Positions 23,854 to 35,649 of a stretch of DNA of 64,000 nucleotides are shown here, in pieces. The stretch's first letter is position 1, and each line of letters starts with the position of its first letter. The DNA lies in the NCBI GenBank assembly GCA_019096155.1, contig JAHCVI010000001.1, positions 12,425,243-12,489,242 on the forward strand, in the 5' to 3' direction. Under the pieces are notes generated by a model. That model did not search any database and had not been told where the DNA came from. It saw only the letters and a program-made list of their open reading frames with translations. The translations under genes were made by a program, and so were the position numbers. Origin of the DNA: Staphylotrichum longicolle. Lineage: Eukaryota; Ascomycota; Sordariomycetes; Sordariales; Chaetomiaceae.

Positions 23854-24328
23854 GGCGCACTGCGGAGTCGTGCGCCTCGGAGATCGCGGGTTTGTTGTCG
23901 TGGAAATCCAGACACTCGACGGAGATCAGACCACAGAGGCAGCATTGAGTTGTCCATCTGCCTTACCCCGCCTCGAGCCTGCCCATGCGCGAAAAGAAAC
24001 CCCCGGGCCGCCGATGGCGTTGTCGCCCGCGAATGACTTTTCAGCTGCGGCTGACCCCGCGGTGTGGCTGCTCAAGCCAAGCACACTGCCACATCCAACA
24101 GCGATTGGAGATGATTTGGGCGCAGGGGATTCAAGAGCCAATCTCGTAGGGGGTTCGTCATTCGGCTGCTGGGACGGTGCGGCCTGTGCTTCGACTAAGT
24201 TATCGATCCATGTCGGACGCAGCCGAGCTCAGCAACCACACATAAGAGCTTTTGCAGATGAGGAGTGGTGATTTCTAACGTCCAACGACGACCCTGCATC
24301 GTACAATCCATCTTCCACTCCGCCGTGG
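23854..24328. other. Spacer upstream of the STAND-like gene
   Basis: A 475-bp spacer; the promoter of the STAND-like gene and the 3' flank of the O-methyltransferase gene. No further signal recognised. Confidence 0.45.
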
Positions 24329-25705
24329 CTAGGCCAAGACGCACTCAATCACCGCGCTGCCCCCCGGAATCTGCGACACCGCGGTGATCTTGAGCGCCGC
24401 CTCCCCGGTAATCACCTCAAAGCCCTCCAGCGTCCTCTCCTTACCCGAGATGGCCATCATCGAAAAGTCCATGGCCACCTGGAGCGGCGACGGCTGGGCC
24501 CCGAGCAGCGTCTCGACGACCAGCAGCCTGCTGTCCGCCGCCATGGCCCCCGCGATCTGCCGCAGCATCCTCACGCACTCGTCGTCGGAATAGTCGTGGA
24601 GGCAGCGGCGCATATAGTACACCAGGGCTCCTAACATATCGTCAGCTGATGCTCCGGCCACGAGATGCCAACAAGCTCACCCTTGACAGGCTGCTCCCTG
24701 AAAAAGTCCATGGCAACCATCCGCACCTCGGCCAGCTCCGGATCGTCGCGCCTCGCCGCCTCAACCACCTCTGGCAGATCTTCCAGCACACACCGGTGCC
24801 GCGGAAGCCCGGGCGTGGTCTTGAAGATGCCCTTGAGCGCCTGCCCCCGCCCACCACCGACATCGACGACAACCGCGCGGTCGGCGGACTTGGACGCCTC
24901 TTCGACCGCCCAGCTGAGATCGTAGGCGCCCAGCGCGGGCATCAGTTCCTCGATGCCGGCCATGGCAATTGTGAAGACCTGGAGGCGTTCCTCGGAGCTG
25001 TGGTTGATGTCCCAGACGGTGGACCCGAGGCGGCCCTCGGCAAAGGCCACGACGGTCTGCAGGCGGTCCGTCGGCTCCGTGGCGAGGCCGAACTGGTCAA
25101 AGTATCGGGGCATGGCGGAGAAGGCCGCCATTTGGCTGTCGAACCTGGGGGGCAGGCGTTAGTGATGACTCAAGCTGCTGCAGACCTGGGCTCCTGACCC
25201 GAGCTGCACCATGGCCCAGATGGGGTTGGGCGTGGTCAGCGCCTTGGAGAATTCTGTGTGCGCAAGGCCGTCGGCTCCGACCTGCTTGAGGCTGCCGTTT
25301 GCAACGAGAGCTCGGCCGATTCGTTGCTCGGAGACCGTGAGCTTGAGCCGGGACGGAGGCGAGGACCCCCATGTAAAACTTACTGATCAACGACACATCG
25401 GCGCCCAGTTTTCTGGATAGTTCAGTGTACGAAATGGCTGCGCCGTCCTCGACGGGGATGTGTGCAAATGCCTTCCATTTGATGAAGAGGCGGAGGGCGG
25501 TGATGTGGGTAAAGTGTGGCAGCCACACCAGGAACTTGTCCTTGGGCAAGCTGACCGCGTCAATCAAGTCGGTGCCCGCTTTGATCAGGCCCATCCGCTG
25601 GAACTGGTCTGTCTCGAGAGATAAGTTCCCAGTACGGAGCCCCTCGGCGGCCTGAGAGAGCCTCTCGGCCAGCGAGTCCAGCGTGTCTGCGAGAGTGGGT
25701 GCCAT
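24329..25705 (-). CDS. SAM-dependent O-methyltransferase (plant-type, PF00891-like)
   Basis: Likely methylates a hydroxyl group of a small molecule; the substrate is unknown. Proposed exons: 25384-25705, 25199-25310, 24681-25144 and 24329-24630, giving 399 residues, usual for the family. The N-terminal part is the winged-helix dimerisation domain (ALRLFIKWKAFAHIP). The SAM site is in exon 3: VVVDVGGGRGQALKGIF, then CVLEDLPEVVEAA. The C-terminal part has YYMRRCLHDYSDDECVRML, where the His corresponds to the usual catalytic-base position. The acceptor of intron 1 is uncertain: 25310 keeps phase but shortens the recognition helix by several residues, while 25341 gives a longer helix out of phase. 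No polyketide or terpene synthase lies within the window, so a metabolite cluster is not supported. Confidence 0.8.
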
Positions 25706-26706
25706 GGTCGAACAACGGCAGACTGGAAACGGTAATGGTGAGATTGTCCCGAAACACAGCGTGTGGAATGGATTTGATTCAGGTCGAGATTCGGCATTTC
25801 TCGCAGGAATCGGTCAAGACGGCCTCGGGCTTGGATCAACCGATTTAGGTGTTCAGGTCGGTACTTTTAACTCCGGCCGCCCACCGATACCGCCTCTCAG
25901 ATCGCCTAGTTGAAGGCTCAATGTGAATGGGTACTCCTGGCCCCTCTGTCCGATGTGTTGTCCGGGCGTGTTCCGCGCACAAGCAGGACGTTGGCAGGAC
26001 ATTGGCAGGGACGTACTCAAGGTCCTTTGTCACGCTCACAGGCAGAGCTTTAGGTGGAGTGATGCCAGTGATGTTACACCTTCAACTTTTTATTCTTAGT
26101 GGATAAGAGAGAGAAAAACATATGATGGGTGTCTCTCGACATTTACCAAGGGCCTACCGTGCAGGGGATGCATAGTTCCTGCCTTTTGAAGACTGGCCTC
26201 TTCGTCACATCCTCTCGTTCTCTCTCGCTTGGTACCTCCATAGAGGAAACCGTGGGAATCGCGCGTCCGGAAGCTGCCAGGAGTTAGAATGGATGAATCA
26301 GATAGGCGCTGCCGGAGTCGGCGATGCCTAACCCCGAGTCGTCACAATTCCGAATGAGTGAGCCACTTGACAAAGCCGACCTGCTTAACCCCGAGTTGAG
26401 TTGCTGGATGAAACACCTGGCCCGTGCAACAGCTTCCCCAGATTCTCAGCACCCTTGCTGAGCCTTGAAAGCGGGAGACCCACACTTGGACCCACTGGAG
26501 CTGCAACGTGGAATCTGCTCCACTCAGGTCTTCAACAGCAGCTCACAAATGTGAACCCATCTCGAACTCGACAGTTGCGACTAGCAACCAGCTTTGATCT
26601 TCGACAGAACGTCCTAGCTTTCTGCTTCTTTGATGAAGACAACTGAAATCAAAGAGGATTGCCTCAATTCCGACACACCACCAAACGCACCCTAACAAAC
26701 CGCACA
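25706..26706. other. Intergenic region between O-methyltransferase and vps51 starts
   Basis: A 1.0-kb divergent spacer. The two promoters must lie here. No gene, repeat or clear motif was recognised. Confidence 0.45.
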
Positions 26707-27706
26707 ATGTCCACAATCGCGTCCCCCCGAGACCCCTCGGCCCCCTTCCCCCGACGGACAAACTCGTCCATCATCACACCCACCTCCTCCTCCCGCCCGA
26801 GCCTCGACATACCCGCCTCCGCCTCCGGCTCCCCAAACCCCAACACCCCCTCTTCGTCCTCTACCACCGCCGCCCCCGCCCAATCCAAACGCGCCAACCG
26901 CGCCGCCCTGCGCGAGTACTACAACCTCCGCGCCGCCAACTCGGCCAACAGCAACAAGCCCCTCCCTTCCCCGCCCACCGTCGAGATAACAGACCACCAC
27001 CACCTCGACACCACCCTCCTCACCTCTTCCTCAACATCAACAGCCAACGAACCCCCGGCCTCGGAGCTCGACAGCGCGGCCTTCTCCCCGCCCGCCTACG
27101 TCGCCCGCCTCCTCGAGACGAGCACGCTCGCCGACCTGCTGCGCGCCTACGCCCGCGTGCTGTCCGAGATGCGCGCCCTCGACGCCGAGAAGAAGGCGCT
27201 CGTCTACGACAACTACAGCAAGCTGATCGCGGCCACCGAGACCATCCGCCGGATGCGCAGCGCGACCACCGCGCAGCAGCAGCCGGATATTTTGTCGTCG
27301 CATGGGGTGGGGAGGGGTCAAGGGGGAGGGATTGGAGGGGGTAGTGGAGGGGATCTACCGCATGGCGGAGGGGTTGAGGGCGGAGCTGAGGGAGACGGTG
27401 GCGGCGGCGGGGTCGCCGGAGAGGGGGTGGTGGATGGGGAGACCGATGAAAGGAAAAGGAAGGAGAGGGAGAGGTTGAGGGAGGTGGCGAGGGAGGTGGT
27501 GCACGTGCCCGGGAGGGTGAGGCGGTTGGTGGAAGAGGGGCGGGAGGGAGGCGAGGCGGGAGTGGGAGGTGCCGAGGAGGCTGTTGGAGAAGTGGAGGGA
27601 GAGGGGGGTGGGAGGGGACGAGGTTGCGGCGCTGATTGAGGAAGGAGATGCCGCGTTGAGGGGTGGGGAGGGAGGGAGGAGTGAGGTTGCGAGTACCGTG
27701 ACGTGA
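26707..27706 (+). CDS. vps51: Vps51, GARP tethering complex subunit, with three frame breaks
   Basis: Subunit of the Golgi-associated retrograde protein complex that tethers endosome-derived vesicles at the trans-Golgi. The start is MSTIASPRDPSAP. A Ser/Thr/Pro-rich N terminus leads into the family signature RAALREYYNL and AYVARLLETSTLADLLRAYA, then YDNYSKLIAATETIRRMR. After that the frame changes three times: between about 27250 and 27302; at the G5 run 27423-27427 after a stretch reading GIYRMAEGLRAELRETVAAA; and at GGG 27546-27548, after which EARREWEVPRRLLEKWRERG is read up to the stop at 27704-27706. The net change is one surplus base, giving 332 residues. Taken literally, the annotated frame would end at 27639 with a low-complexity Gly/Glu tail. 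Confidence 0.82.
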
Positions 27707-28502
27707 AAAGAGGTGGAGCTGAGCGAGTTTTGTTGCGGCGTGTACAATGAATGCACTCCGACATGCCAGGGCAGCGATGCTTGGGTGCATAGGAGACACT
27801 GGCCACGTGGGAAGAATCTAGAACCGGCTGGCGGGGCAGAGCGAGGTTACCTGGTCGCTTGATCGCCTTCTATTCGCAAGACAGGCGGGTGAACATTGGA
27901 CGGATGTTGTCACAGAGCTGAGCAACGATTCAGGCGTCGGGATGGGCGTCCCGCAAAGCTCAGGGTGCATCGCGAGTACCATTCACAGTATATCAAGAGT
28001 AACCGTCTGCGGTGCATTGCCGCCGCTTCAAATAAGACCAGCCTGAGTTGGTCAAGCGGCATTCGGAGAGGACAGGTTGGAACGAAGGAATTGCGGGTTT
28101 CATTGGGACTCGCAGAGCAGAACTTGTTTGGGCTGTCCCAGCTGACTATCACCTCACAACCGGCGAGGAGGTGAGCCAGTGAGGTCTCTGAGTGTTTGAG
28201 ACCACATCTCACTGCTATCGCATATTGGAGACAAATAGAGGTCATGGATAGATAGACGAGAGGGTAAAATAGGACTAGATCGGTGTATATCATCAGCTCT
28301 GCGGCTCATGATTATCATCACCCCTCCGGGGAGGGGGCCACTCAAACAATATGACCTTGCTTTAAATTTCCTCTGACCACCGTTTTAGTATTGCCCGTCT
28401 CGTCTTCTCTTTCACCAACTTTTACCGACTTATATTAGTGGTATGATTATCCATCTCGCCTTCCCCTAGCCCAGACACCAAACTCCTCGAGTCCTCGAGT
28501 TC
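27707..28502. other. Intergenic region, convergent vps51 and nif3 3' flanks
   Basis: About 0.8 kb between convergent genes. No coding, repeat or RNA signal was recognised. Confidence 0.5.
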
Positions 28503-29537
28503 CTACCCCGCCAGCTCGCCAGCCTCCCAAATCTCAAACGGGTCCTCGTCCTCCTCACTGACGAGCACCTCGGCGGCCGCGTCCTCCTTCCGCAGCGCCT
28601 CCTCCAGCTGCGGACGCAGCACCTGCCGCAGGAACCCCCGCTCCGAGTTGCTGTGGAAGACAGTCAGCACGCACTTGCCGAGCATCTTGAGGCGCAGCGC
28701 GTCGTGGTGGCTCATCTCGCCCGTGACGATCAGGTCGGCGTCGGCGTCCTTGAGCACGCCGTACCCGGACCCCGCGCACACGGCGACGGAGCGGACGCGG
28801 TGGTTCACGGGGGAGGAGCCGGTCTGGCCGCCCGGCCGCACGAGCATGACGCGCTTCATGCCGAGCGCGTCGGCATAGGCCCGCACGACGGCCGCGAGGT
28901 CCGTCTCGGCGGCGAGCTGCACGCGGCGGCCGTAGCCGGCGCCCTCGAACCCCTGCGGCACGGGCGTCTTGATGGGCTGCACGACGGTCACGTTTCCTGA
29001 GGATGAGGGGGCGTCGGCGGCGGCGGCCTGGACCTTGTTCAGGATGCTGGCCAGCCAGTCGTTGACGCCGCCGAGGACGGCGTCGACGGCGGTGTGGGGG
29101 CTGTAGACGGCAATGTTGTGCTGGGCCAGGCGCAGGACGATGCGTTGGTGCGGGTCGCTGAGGTTGATGGATTTGAGGCCGCGGAAGATGAAGGGGTCTT
29201 GTCTTGTGAGTCAGCATGGCGTCGATGAGATAAGGGAGTGGTTGTTTAGTCGTACGGTAGCTCACAATGACAGATGCTTGCTTCTGGATGGCCTCTTCGG
29301 CCACGGTGATGGTGAGATCGTTGGTGAGCAGGACACGGGATGGCACGGTGCCCGAGGTCGGGTTGATGTTTTCCTGGAGCAGGCCCACGTTATCCCAGGC
29401 GCGATCTGCCAGCTCCTCGGGGTATCTAATGGTATGTTAGTGTTCAAACTCTCTCAAACGGGTTCACGTCCTCACAGATTGCGCATGGTCTTGACGACAC
29501 GCTGGGTGAACAGCGGGCTTTGCAGAGGGGACTCCAT
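28503..29537 (-). CDS. nif3: NIF3 family protein (NGG1-interacting factor 3 / DUF34)
   Basis: Conserved metal-binding family; the precise cellular role is unsettled. Exons are 29476-29537, 29256-29425 and 28503-29197; all phases join, giving 308 residues. Family marks are visible: AWDNVGLL near the N terminus, VIVSYHPFIFRGLKSINL across intron 2 (the metal-binding His), IAVYSPHTAVDAVLGGVNDW, and near the C terminus DLIVTGEMSHHDALRL and FHSNSERGFL, which supply the remaining His/Glu ligands. The start at 29537 (MESPLQSPLFTQRVV) opens directly into the family N terminus. Divergent from bol2 with a 323-bp spacer. No frame damage. Confidence 0.94.
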
Positions 29538-29860
29538 GCTGTGTGGCCTGCTGAACACTGCCGGCCGAATAATTCGGTATGTTGAGACGAGTCTGGGAGC
29601 CCTCAGAATGATCGAGACAAGTTTCATTTGATGTCTCGGGTTTGGGTAGGCAAGGGTTGCCTGCGTGGTGGAGAGCCAGGTATTATTGTGTTGTTGATGC
29701 TGCGGCTCGAGCAGCCAAGAGCTCCAAGGCATCAATGTTAGTTACAACCCTAACCCTTATCAATCAGCCAAGGGCGGTTTTTTTGGTGGGGTGTTTGTGC
29801 TGCCGTGGTCGGCCTCGGTTCACTGATTCCGAGTCTTGCTCATCACAACCCAACACAACC
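29538..29860. promoter_or_regulatory. Shared upstream region of nif3 and bol2
   Basis: A 323-bp spacer between divergent ATGs, short enough that both transcripts probably share promoter elements. No single motif stands out. Confidence 0.45.
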
Positions 29861-30319
29861 ATGGCCGAGTCAACAATAACAGAAGCCTCGTTACGGGCTG
29901 CTCTCACTGAGAGGCTCAAGGCCACTCATGTCGAGATCCAAGACATGTCTGGTACGCCGCAGCATCCCACCGTTTCTGCCGTGACGTCATCTGCGCAGCC
30001 CCGCGATGTTTACTTCACATACTCACCCCATAACCTGCAAAAGAGTGAAACTGACACATGATTTTTGTACTCCTCAGGAGGCTGCGGCCAGGCCTTTACC
30101 TCTCTCATCGTGTCCTCGGAGTTTGCAGGCAAGAACTCGCTCAAGCGGCACCGGCTGGTGAACGCGGCGCTCAAGGACGAAATCGCGCAGATTCACGCCT
30201 GGAGCGCAAAGTGCCAGACCCCGGAGGAGTACGACAAGGAGATGGCGGCGACTGGAGGGAATGACAAGCCTCCGCTGGACGGGACCGAGGGTGGGAAGGT
30301 GGCTGGTGTAAGCGAGTGA
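29861..30319 (+). CDS. bol2: BolA-like protein 2 (Bol2/Fra2)
   Basis: Small cytosolic/nuclear partner of monothiol glutaredoxins in iron sensing and Fe-S handling. Exons are 29861-29951 and 30078-30319, giving 110 residues. The fold signature spans the intron: ALTERLKATHVEIQDMSGGC, then GQAFTSLIVSSEFAGKNSLK and RHRLVNAAL. The Cys of GGCGQ and the His of KRHR are the expected cluster-ligand positions. The C terminus carries a short non-conserved extension of about 20 residues (GGNDKPPLDGTEGGKVAGVSE). Confidence 0.95.
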
Positions 30320-31034
30320 TGAGGGATGAGGGACGAGGGACGAGGGGAACGATGAGGATGAGAAACTCGGGAGGAATGTCGGCGCCTTGAATGTCAAGCC
30401 TCTCTCGATCAGCACGCATTTGCTGTCGATTACCTTGCCTTAACCGTCGCCTCTTCCTTCATTTATGACCTTGAAGAATTACCTTAGGTAACTGGAAATC
30501 TTAATCAGTTGAAAGGCAGCCTCATTTCATTGTTTTTCTCTCAATTTTGTGAAGGCTCTTGCCTGCCGGAATGACCGGCGGAGGCGCCCGCTTACGGCGC
30601 CTTAAATGGCAAACAGTCCCGTAAACCCAATCAGCACTTTTGAAACCCTTCTTGATGCACACCTAGGTCAATTAGACTATCCCTCTTGTAGCATTTAGAC
30701 CCCGTTACCAATAGCCATTGGATAATTAGGATGTCATTACAGATTTTTATACCTACTATACCCTTTCCACCTTGAAACGACACCTTTGCAACTTTGCAAA
30801 TTAACAACTTTGCACCTTTGCACCTTTGTGTCACGAACCAACTATAAAAGGCGGCGTGGTAGGGTATACAAGGCGTAGTAGGAACCAATAAAGAGCGAGA
30901 GAGCTAAGAAACGAGTCTGAAGAGTGTGGACACGGGAAGGGGATATAGTTCTGTGGTTGGGGCTCTATATAACTTCTGTCGCGTGGCATAGTCCGGGAAG
31001 ACATGGCACATAGTCCGAAAAGTCTCCCTCTTAC
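30320..31034. other. Intergenic region with AT-rich stretch and LTR-like signals
   Basis: From about 30640 to 30840 the base composition is clearly more AT-rich than its neighbours. A 9-bp tandem run (ctttgcacc-type) lies at 30781-30830. It is followed on the plus strand by TATAAAAG (30843-30850) and AATAAA (near 30887) about 40 bp apart, the spacing of a retroelement LTR. No reading frame is present. A decayed solo LTR is possible but unproven. Confidence 0.4.
30781..30830. repeat. 9-bp tandem repeat
   Basis: Imperfect copies of ctttgcacc/ctttgcaac in a row just upstream of the orphan TATA-like sequence. Confidence 0.6.
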
Positions 31035-34000
31035 CTAAAACCGCGCCCACATCTTCTCCCCGTTCAGCCCGCTCATGGGCAGCCCTCCCATGGGAAACTC
31101 ACGCCGCTGCAGCGGGATCCTGCACATCCTATTGACGCCGCTCACCTTCTGCATCCCCTCATTGATGTTCTTCCCGAGCCCCTTGATCTCGTTCGGCGAG
31201 GCGGCGCGCATGCGGGAGGCGGCCTTGCCCATCTGCGCCGCGTCCATGATGGCGAGCGGCGCGAGCACGACGCTGAAGAGAGCCAGCGGCAGGTTGTCCT
31301 TGTTGTCGACGACCTGGTAGATCTCGGTGGCGACCTCGCCGAGGGTGCCCAAGACGACGATGATGCGCGCGATGTTGGCCAGCGACGCGACGGTGCCGAC
31401 GAGCTGGCCCAGGATGGGCACGAAGAAGAAGATGGCGCTCAGGAAGGCGAGGATGATGTTCTTGCGCTTCTCGTCCTCCCACTTGTCGACCGTGTCGGAG
31501 ATCTCCTTCATGTTCTTGACGGCCTCCTGGATCATGAGCACCGGCAGCGCCATGGCGTCGCCGGCGTCCTCTTCCGCGCCCTCCCACAGGCCGGTGCGGA
31601 GCATGGTGACGACGTCCTCCAGCTGCGGCACGACATCGTTGAGCTTGTCGCGGGCGCCCTTGACGACGTCTTTGGGGTTGAGCACGTCGTCCTTGTTGAA
31701 GTCGTTGGTCGTGGGGAAGTTGTATTCCCACTCCTTCTTGTCGCACTCCTTATCGTTGTCTCGGCAACTCGGGAGGCGGTGGTAGTTGGTGAACTTGATG
31801 TTGTCGGCCGAGATACCTGTGTCTTCAAAAAGTTTGGCAAAGAACGCATCCCGCTTGCCGTCACGGAAGTACCAGTATATCGACTGTCGATTGTACGTGT
31901 TATCCGTCGTTGGGACCGCGCGGAGGGAGTAGTCTGGTGGGCACTGGGAGTGAGGGAATCTCAGCGTTAGCAGGGCCGATCAACGATCAACGACAAAGGT
32001 TTAAGGCGATTCTAAAGGGATCAGGAGGGGGGATGTCTGGTACTTACCGGGCCAGACACATTCATCCAACGCATGTTGGTGTAGGGGCAGTAGATCCTCG
32101 GGTTGAGACACTCAGAACCCCAGCCACATTCATAGTCCTGACAGTACCTGCACTCCCTGTCCCCGCTGTAGTAGTGATGACACCGTTCGCAGCAGTGGAC
32201 GGGCTCAACCACGTCGCACGTGAAGTAGTCGTTGCCATGCTTGTACATCCAGTCGTCGATCGCTTTCTGTCCACTCCTCACCACGGCCTCGGCGTAGGTG
32301 TCAAACTTTCGGTCGTAGCCATCGTTGATGAGACCGTCGTAGTCCTGCAAGGAAGCCGTGAGCATTTTCTGCAGAACCTCAACCATGTAGATGGGGGCGC
32401 AATGCGCAGAGATGCTGTTCTTGGCGGTGTCCAGTTCTTCCAGCGTGTTGTACGACCCGGTGCATTCCGGCAAAGGCGGAGGGAGCTCTTGGTCCTCCAG
32501 CTCTTCCATGGTGTTGGGGTCAACAAATTCATCATTGGTGAAGGACTGCATATCAACAGCCCAGTCGATGGTGCCGGCAAAGTTGAGATTTTGCCAGAAT
32601 AGGCGGCGAGCCCTCTTGTTCGCGTCCGTCATATAGGCAACCCACTCGGTCCCTGCACGCGAGAAATCAGTGGTCTGCAGATGTGTTTCATTACTCGAAC
32701 GCATAGATTCGAGGTCCACGAGTCTCTTACCGTCATAGATCACAATATCTGAGTTGGAGGTCGTGTCCCAGTATCCCTCGACCGAATTGGCCTCCAAGAT
32801 AATCTTGCTGATCTCGGCATTGCTGAGGTATCCGGCCGTGTCTTCCCGACCATCGTCAGCTGCCTTGTGAATCAAGCTTCGCAAAGGGACATACCAGTGC
32901 ATTCTCCTGGCTTGGCGTAGGACACGTTCTTCGTGCCGGTGAAAGTGCACATGGGGCCCTTGCAGCCGGCCTGTGCCATCTTGAAGCTTCTCCCGTAGCT
33001 CGACTCTCCCACAAATATCTTTCTCGTCTCGACACCTGCCTTGGTGACTGTGTGAAGGAGAGGTCAATAACCGGAGCAACAGCGGGCTAACGTCCCACAT
33101 GGCCAAGGTACAGGTACTTACTCATAGACAGGACAAGCATTGTTTCGGTGGCATTGACTTGGTGTTGCCCAGTCATTAGTTATCGAACACCATCTCGGGA
33201 CTGGAACTTTTGTGGTGGCTTGAACCGGACTCACCATGACTGCGGAGGCAGTTTCCAAGCGGACAGCCCTCCATGGCCCACTGATTGTCGACGTCCCATT
33301 GCCCATGCAGATCGTACGTCATGTAGACGATGTAGTCGAGGTATTGTGCCATCTCTTTGATGTAGAAAGCCTTGAGGTACCAGTAAGACGCTGGGGCCGC
33401 GATGGACAGGGACTTGTTCGCGGGCAGCTTGGCTCGCATCGCGTAAATGAAGAAGAAATACAATATTCCATCCGTCGGCTTACCCTGCGGCGTTCCTGGA
33501 ATGTCAATGGCCTGGTTCAATTACCGCGATTCGGCGTCAGATTAGCATGATGAACTGGCTCCAAGCGACAATGATCCCCATTCACTCTGGTGCACAGGCA
33601 GGTAAAGGTGGGCAACTTACGCCTGGATATTCCCAATCAAAGTCGACACCATCGATTCCTTCCCGTTCCACAAAAGCAGCGACATTGCTGACGAATGTTG
33701 CCCTGGTCGAGTCAGAGCTCATCATCTGCCGTAGAATGTCGTACGTGCCAATTTCGGTCGAGTAGCCCCAGCCGCCAAAGGAAATGATTCTCTTGAGGGG
33801 CAAGGCTTTGAAGTCGTCCCACTGTCTGTATGGGTCCTTGATCCGGACCGTCCAGTCTGCCGTGTTGATCTCGGCAAACGCCCAGTGGATGTGAGTGTAG
33901 GTGCCGTCCGTGTTGGCGTTCCGGACACGTTGATGGAGGCACTTGCGTTTGAAGTTCCAAGACTGGTAGTACCCAACTCGCTGGTTGTGCTGAGCTGGCG

Positions 34001-35649
34001 GCGTATTTGTGTTGACGATGAACGTGTTGCAAGACGAGACACAGCCGTTTCGCAGGCCAGATGTACCGGGGTTGCCCGTTAAACTCTTCTTGACCTCACA
34101 GAAGTCGCCACTGATGCCGCACTGCCCCCACACGTTGCAGCACGCATTGAGGGGGCATGGGTTGAGATCCGAGAGCGTCATGTTTCCGGTTGGGGGGGAC
34201 GAGCCCGCCTTGGCTGGGCCGCAGGCTGCATTGGGAATCGGAAAGGGCATGGGGTCTAGCATTACAGAAGGTCAGGGTCTAATTAGCGAGGGAAGGGGAA
34301 AACAAGAGAGATTGGGGAATTGCGTACTTTCCGGTCGAGAGACAGATATACATGTCAGTCATGAGAGCGCTGCAGCCATTCCAGCCCCATGTCGTCCAAG
34401 GTTGAATCTTTCAATATCCTCCACCTTGAGCCCGTTGGAGGCCGCTAGTCTGGCACAGCTGTCTCCCGACACAACCAGGTACGTTGCGCAGGTGCCGTCG
34501 GGTTTTTGGCTTTCGGTCTGATGTCGGGAAGACCTCCTGGCGAGCAGCAGACGTATTGTCCGGGCATGAGGGTGCTGCAAAGGTTTGCCTGCGTGTTGTA
34601 CTTTGTGAGTCGGCGCCTGAGATGCCGCATCTGGACGCCAGGGTGCCGCATCCATCACCGGAAACGACTTGAATGGTTCGACATGTACCCTGACGGGGGG
34701 CCAAACCTGGGTGACTGGCGAGACCTCGGCGCAAGGAGGTGCTGTTTCCGATGATGGTGTGGTTGCTGACTCGATCAACAGCCGACTCCCAGGCAGGAAT
34801 GGCATCGAGTTTGGACGCGGTAGACGCGCCATTGTTCGAGACGCACCGTCCGTCATTCCACGTGCGAACCGCATTTTGGACATCCGTAACGTTACCCGCC
34901 ATGTTGACAACGATGCCGAATATGCTGTCAGCGCTGCGGTCGCTGTCGCAGACTTGAGCCACGGTCCCCGAAGATGACGTGGGAGCCGACGCGAACTGCG
35001 AGGCCAGGAACCGTTTGATGACAGAGGCAACGGTCGCCCTGCCAACAGACGCACCGACGTAGACACCGGCAACAACGCCATGCTGATAAGCGGCCATGAA
35101 GGTCGACTCACAATCATCGGCGCTCTGGCTGAAGAAGGTTTGCAAGCCTCCGAGTGCGGCAATGCTGGCTTCGTGCTTGCTTTGATCCACACCGGCGTCA
35201 CCAAATTCGAGCATCTCGAGCGTGACCATGGTCTCTCTCCAGCCGGCAGGAGATGGGCAGAGGTTGCCACTGGGGCTCGCACGTCGGGCGGACGCAACAC
35301 TGCCATCATCGCCTGCGGTGGAACACACGCGAAGCTTGGTTGGTGTTTCGACATCCGTGACGGAGTTGTAGAGGTTAAAGTCGAAGACGAGAGGGGCCTG
35401 GCATCGTTGCAGACGATCGTAGGAGGAGCACACGGTCCAGTTTGAAGGGTGCCTTGACTTGCACTCCTCGGGGCACGGATGCAGATCCGGGCTGAAGGTC
35501 GGAACTGGAAGGGGAGCGGGCATGTCAATGTCGCCCAAACCCGGTGGCGCCAGGCCAGCAACCGTCGGATTGAGCTGGGCTGCAGACCGTGGGGTAAGGA
35601 GGGAAAAAAGAGTCGCCATTGCGACCACTCGCATGTTGCCCATCTGCAT
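31035..35649 (-). CDS. Killer-toxin-like chitinase (GH18 subgroup C type) with LysM and chitin-binding modules; N-terminal part frame-broken
   Basis: Secreted, cell-wall-active GH18 enzyme. Exons: 34328-35649, 33621-34255, 33235-33511, 33122-33157, 32895-33047, 32731-32841, 32048-32652 and 31035-31943; about 1350 residues. The N terminus looks like a signal peptide (start MQMGNMRVV; closer ATGs at 35643 and 35634). Two LysM modules follow (first near IQVVSGDGCGTLASRCGI, second near YLVVSGDSCARLAASNGL), then a Cys-rich chitin-binding segment (CPLNACCNVWGQCGISGDFC) and the GH18 domain. The catalytic DxxDxDxE motif is intact (GIDGVDFDWEYPG), as are YDLHGQWD and SYGRSFKMA. The C-terminal region has a long hydrophobic stretch (IILAFLSAIFFFVPILGQLV), as in the family. 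At least three one-base breaks lie in the LysM region (34609-34611, 34503-34507, 34396-34402), and phase at the first intron is also off. The GH18 and C-terminal exons are clean. Confidence 0.88.
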
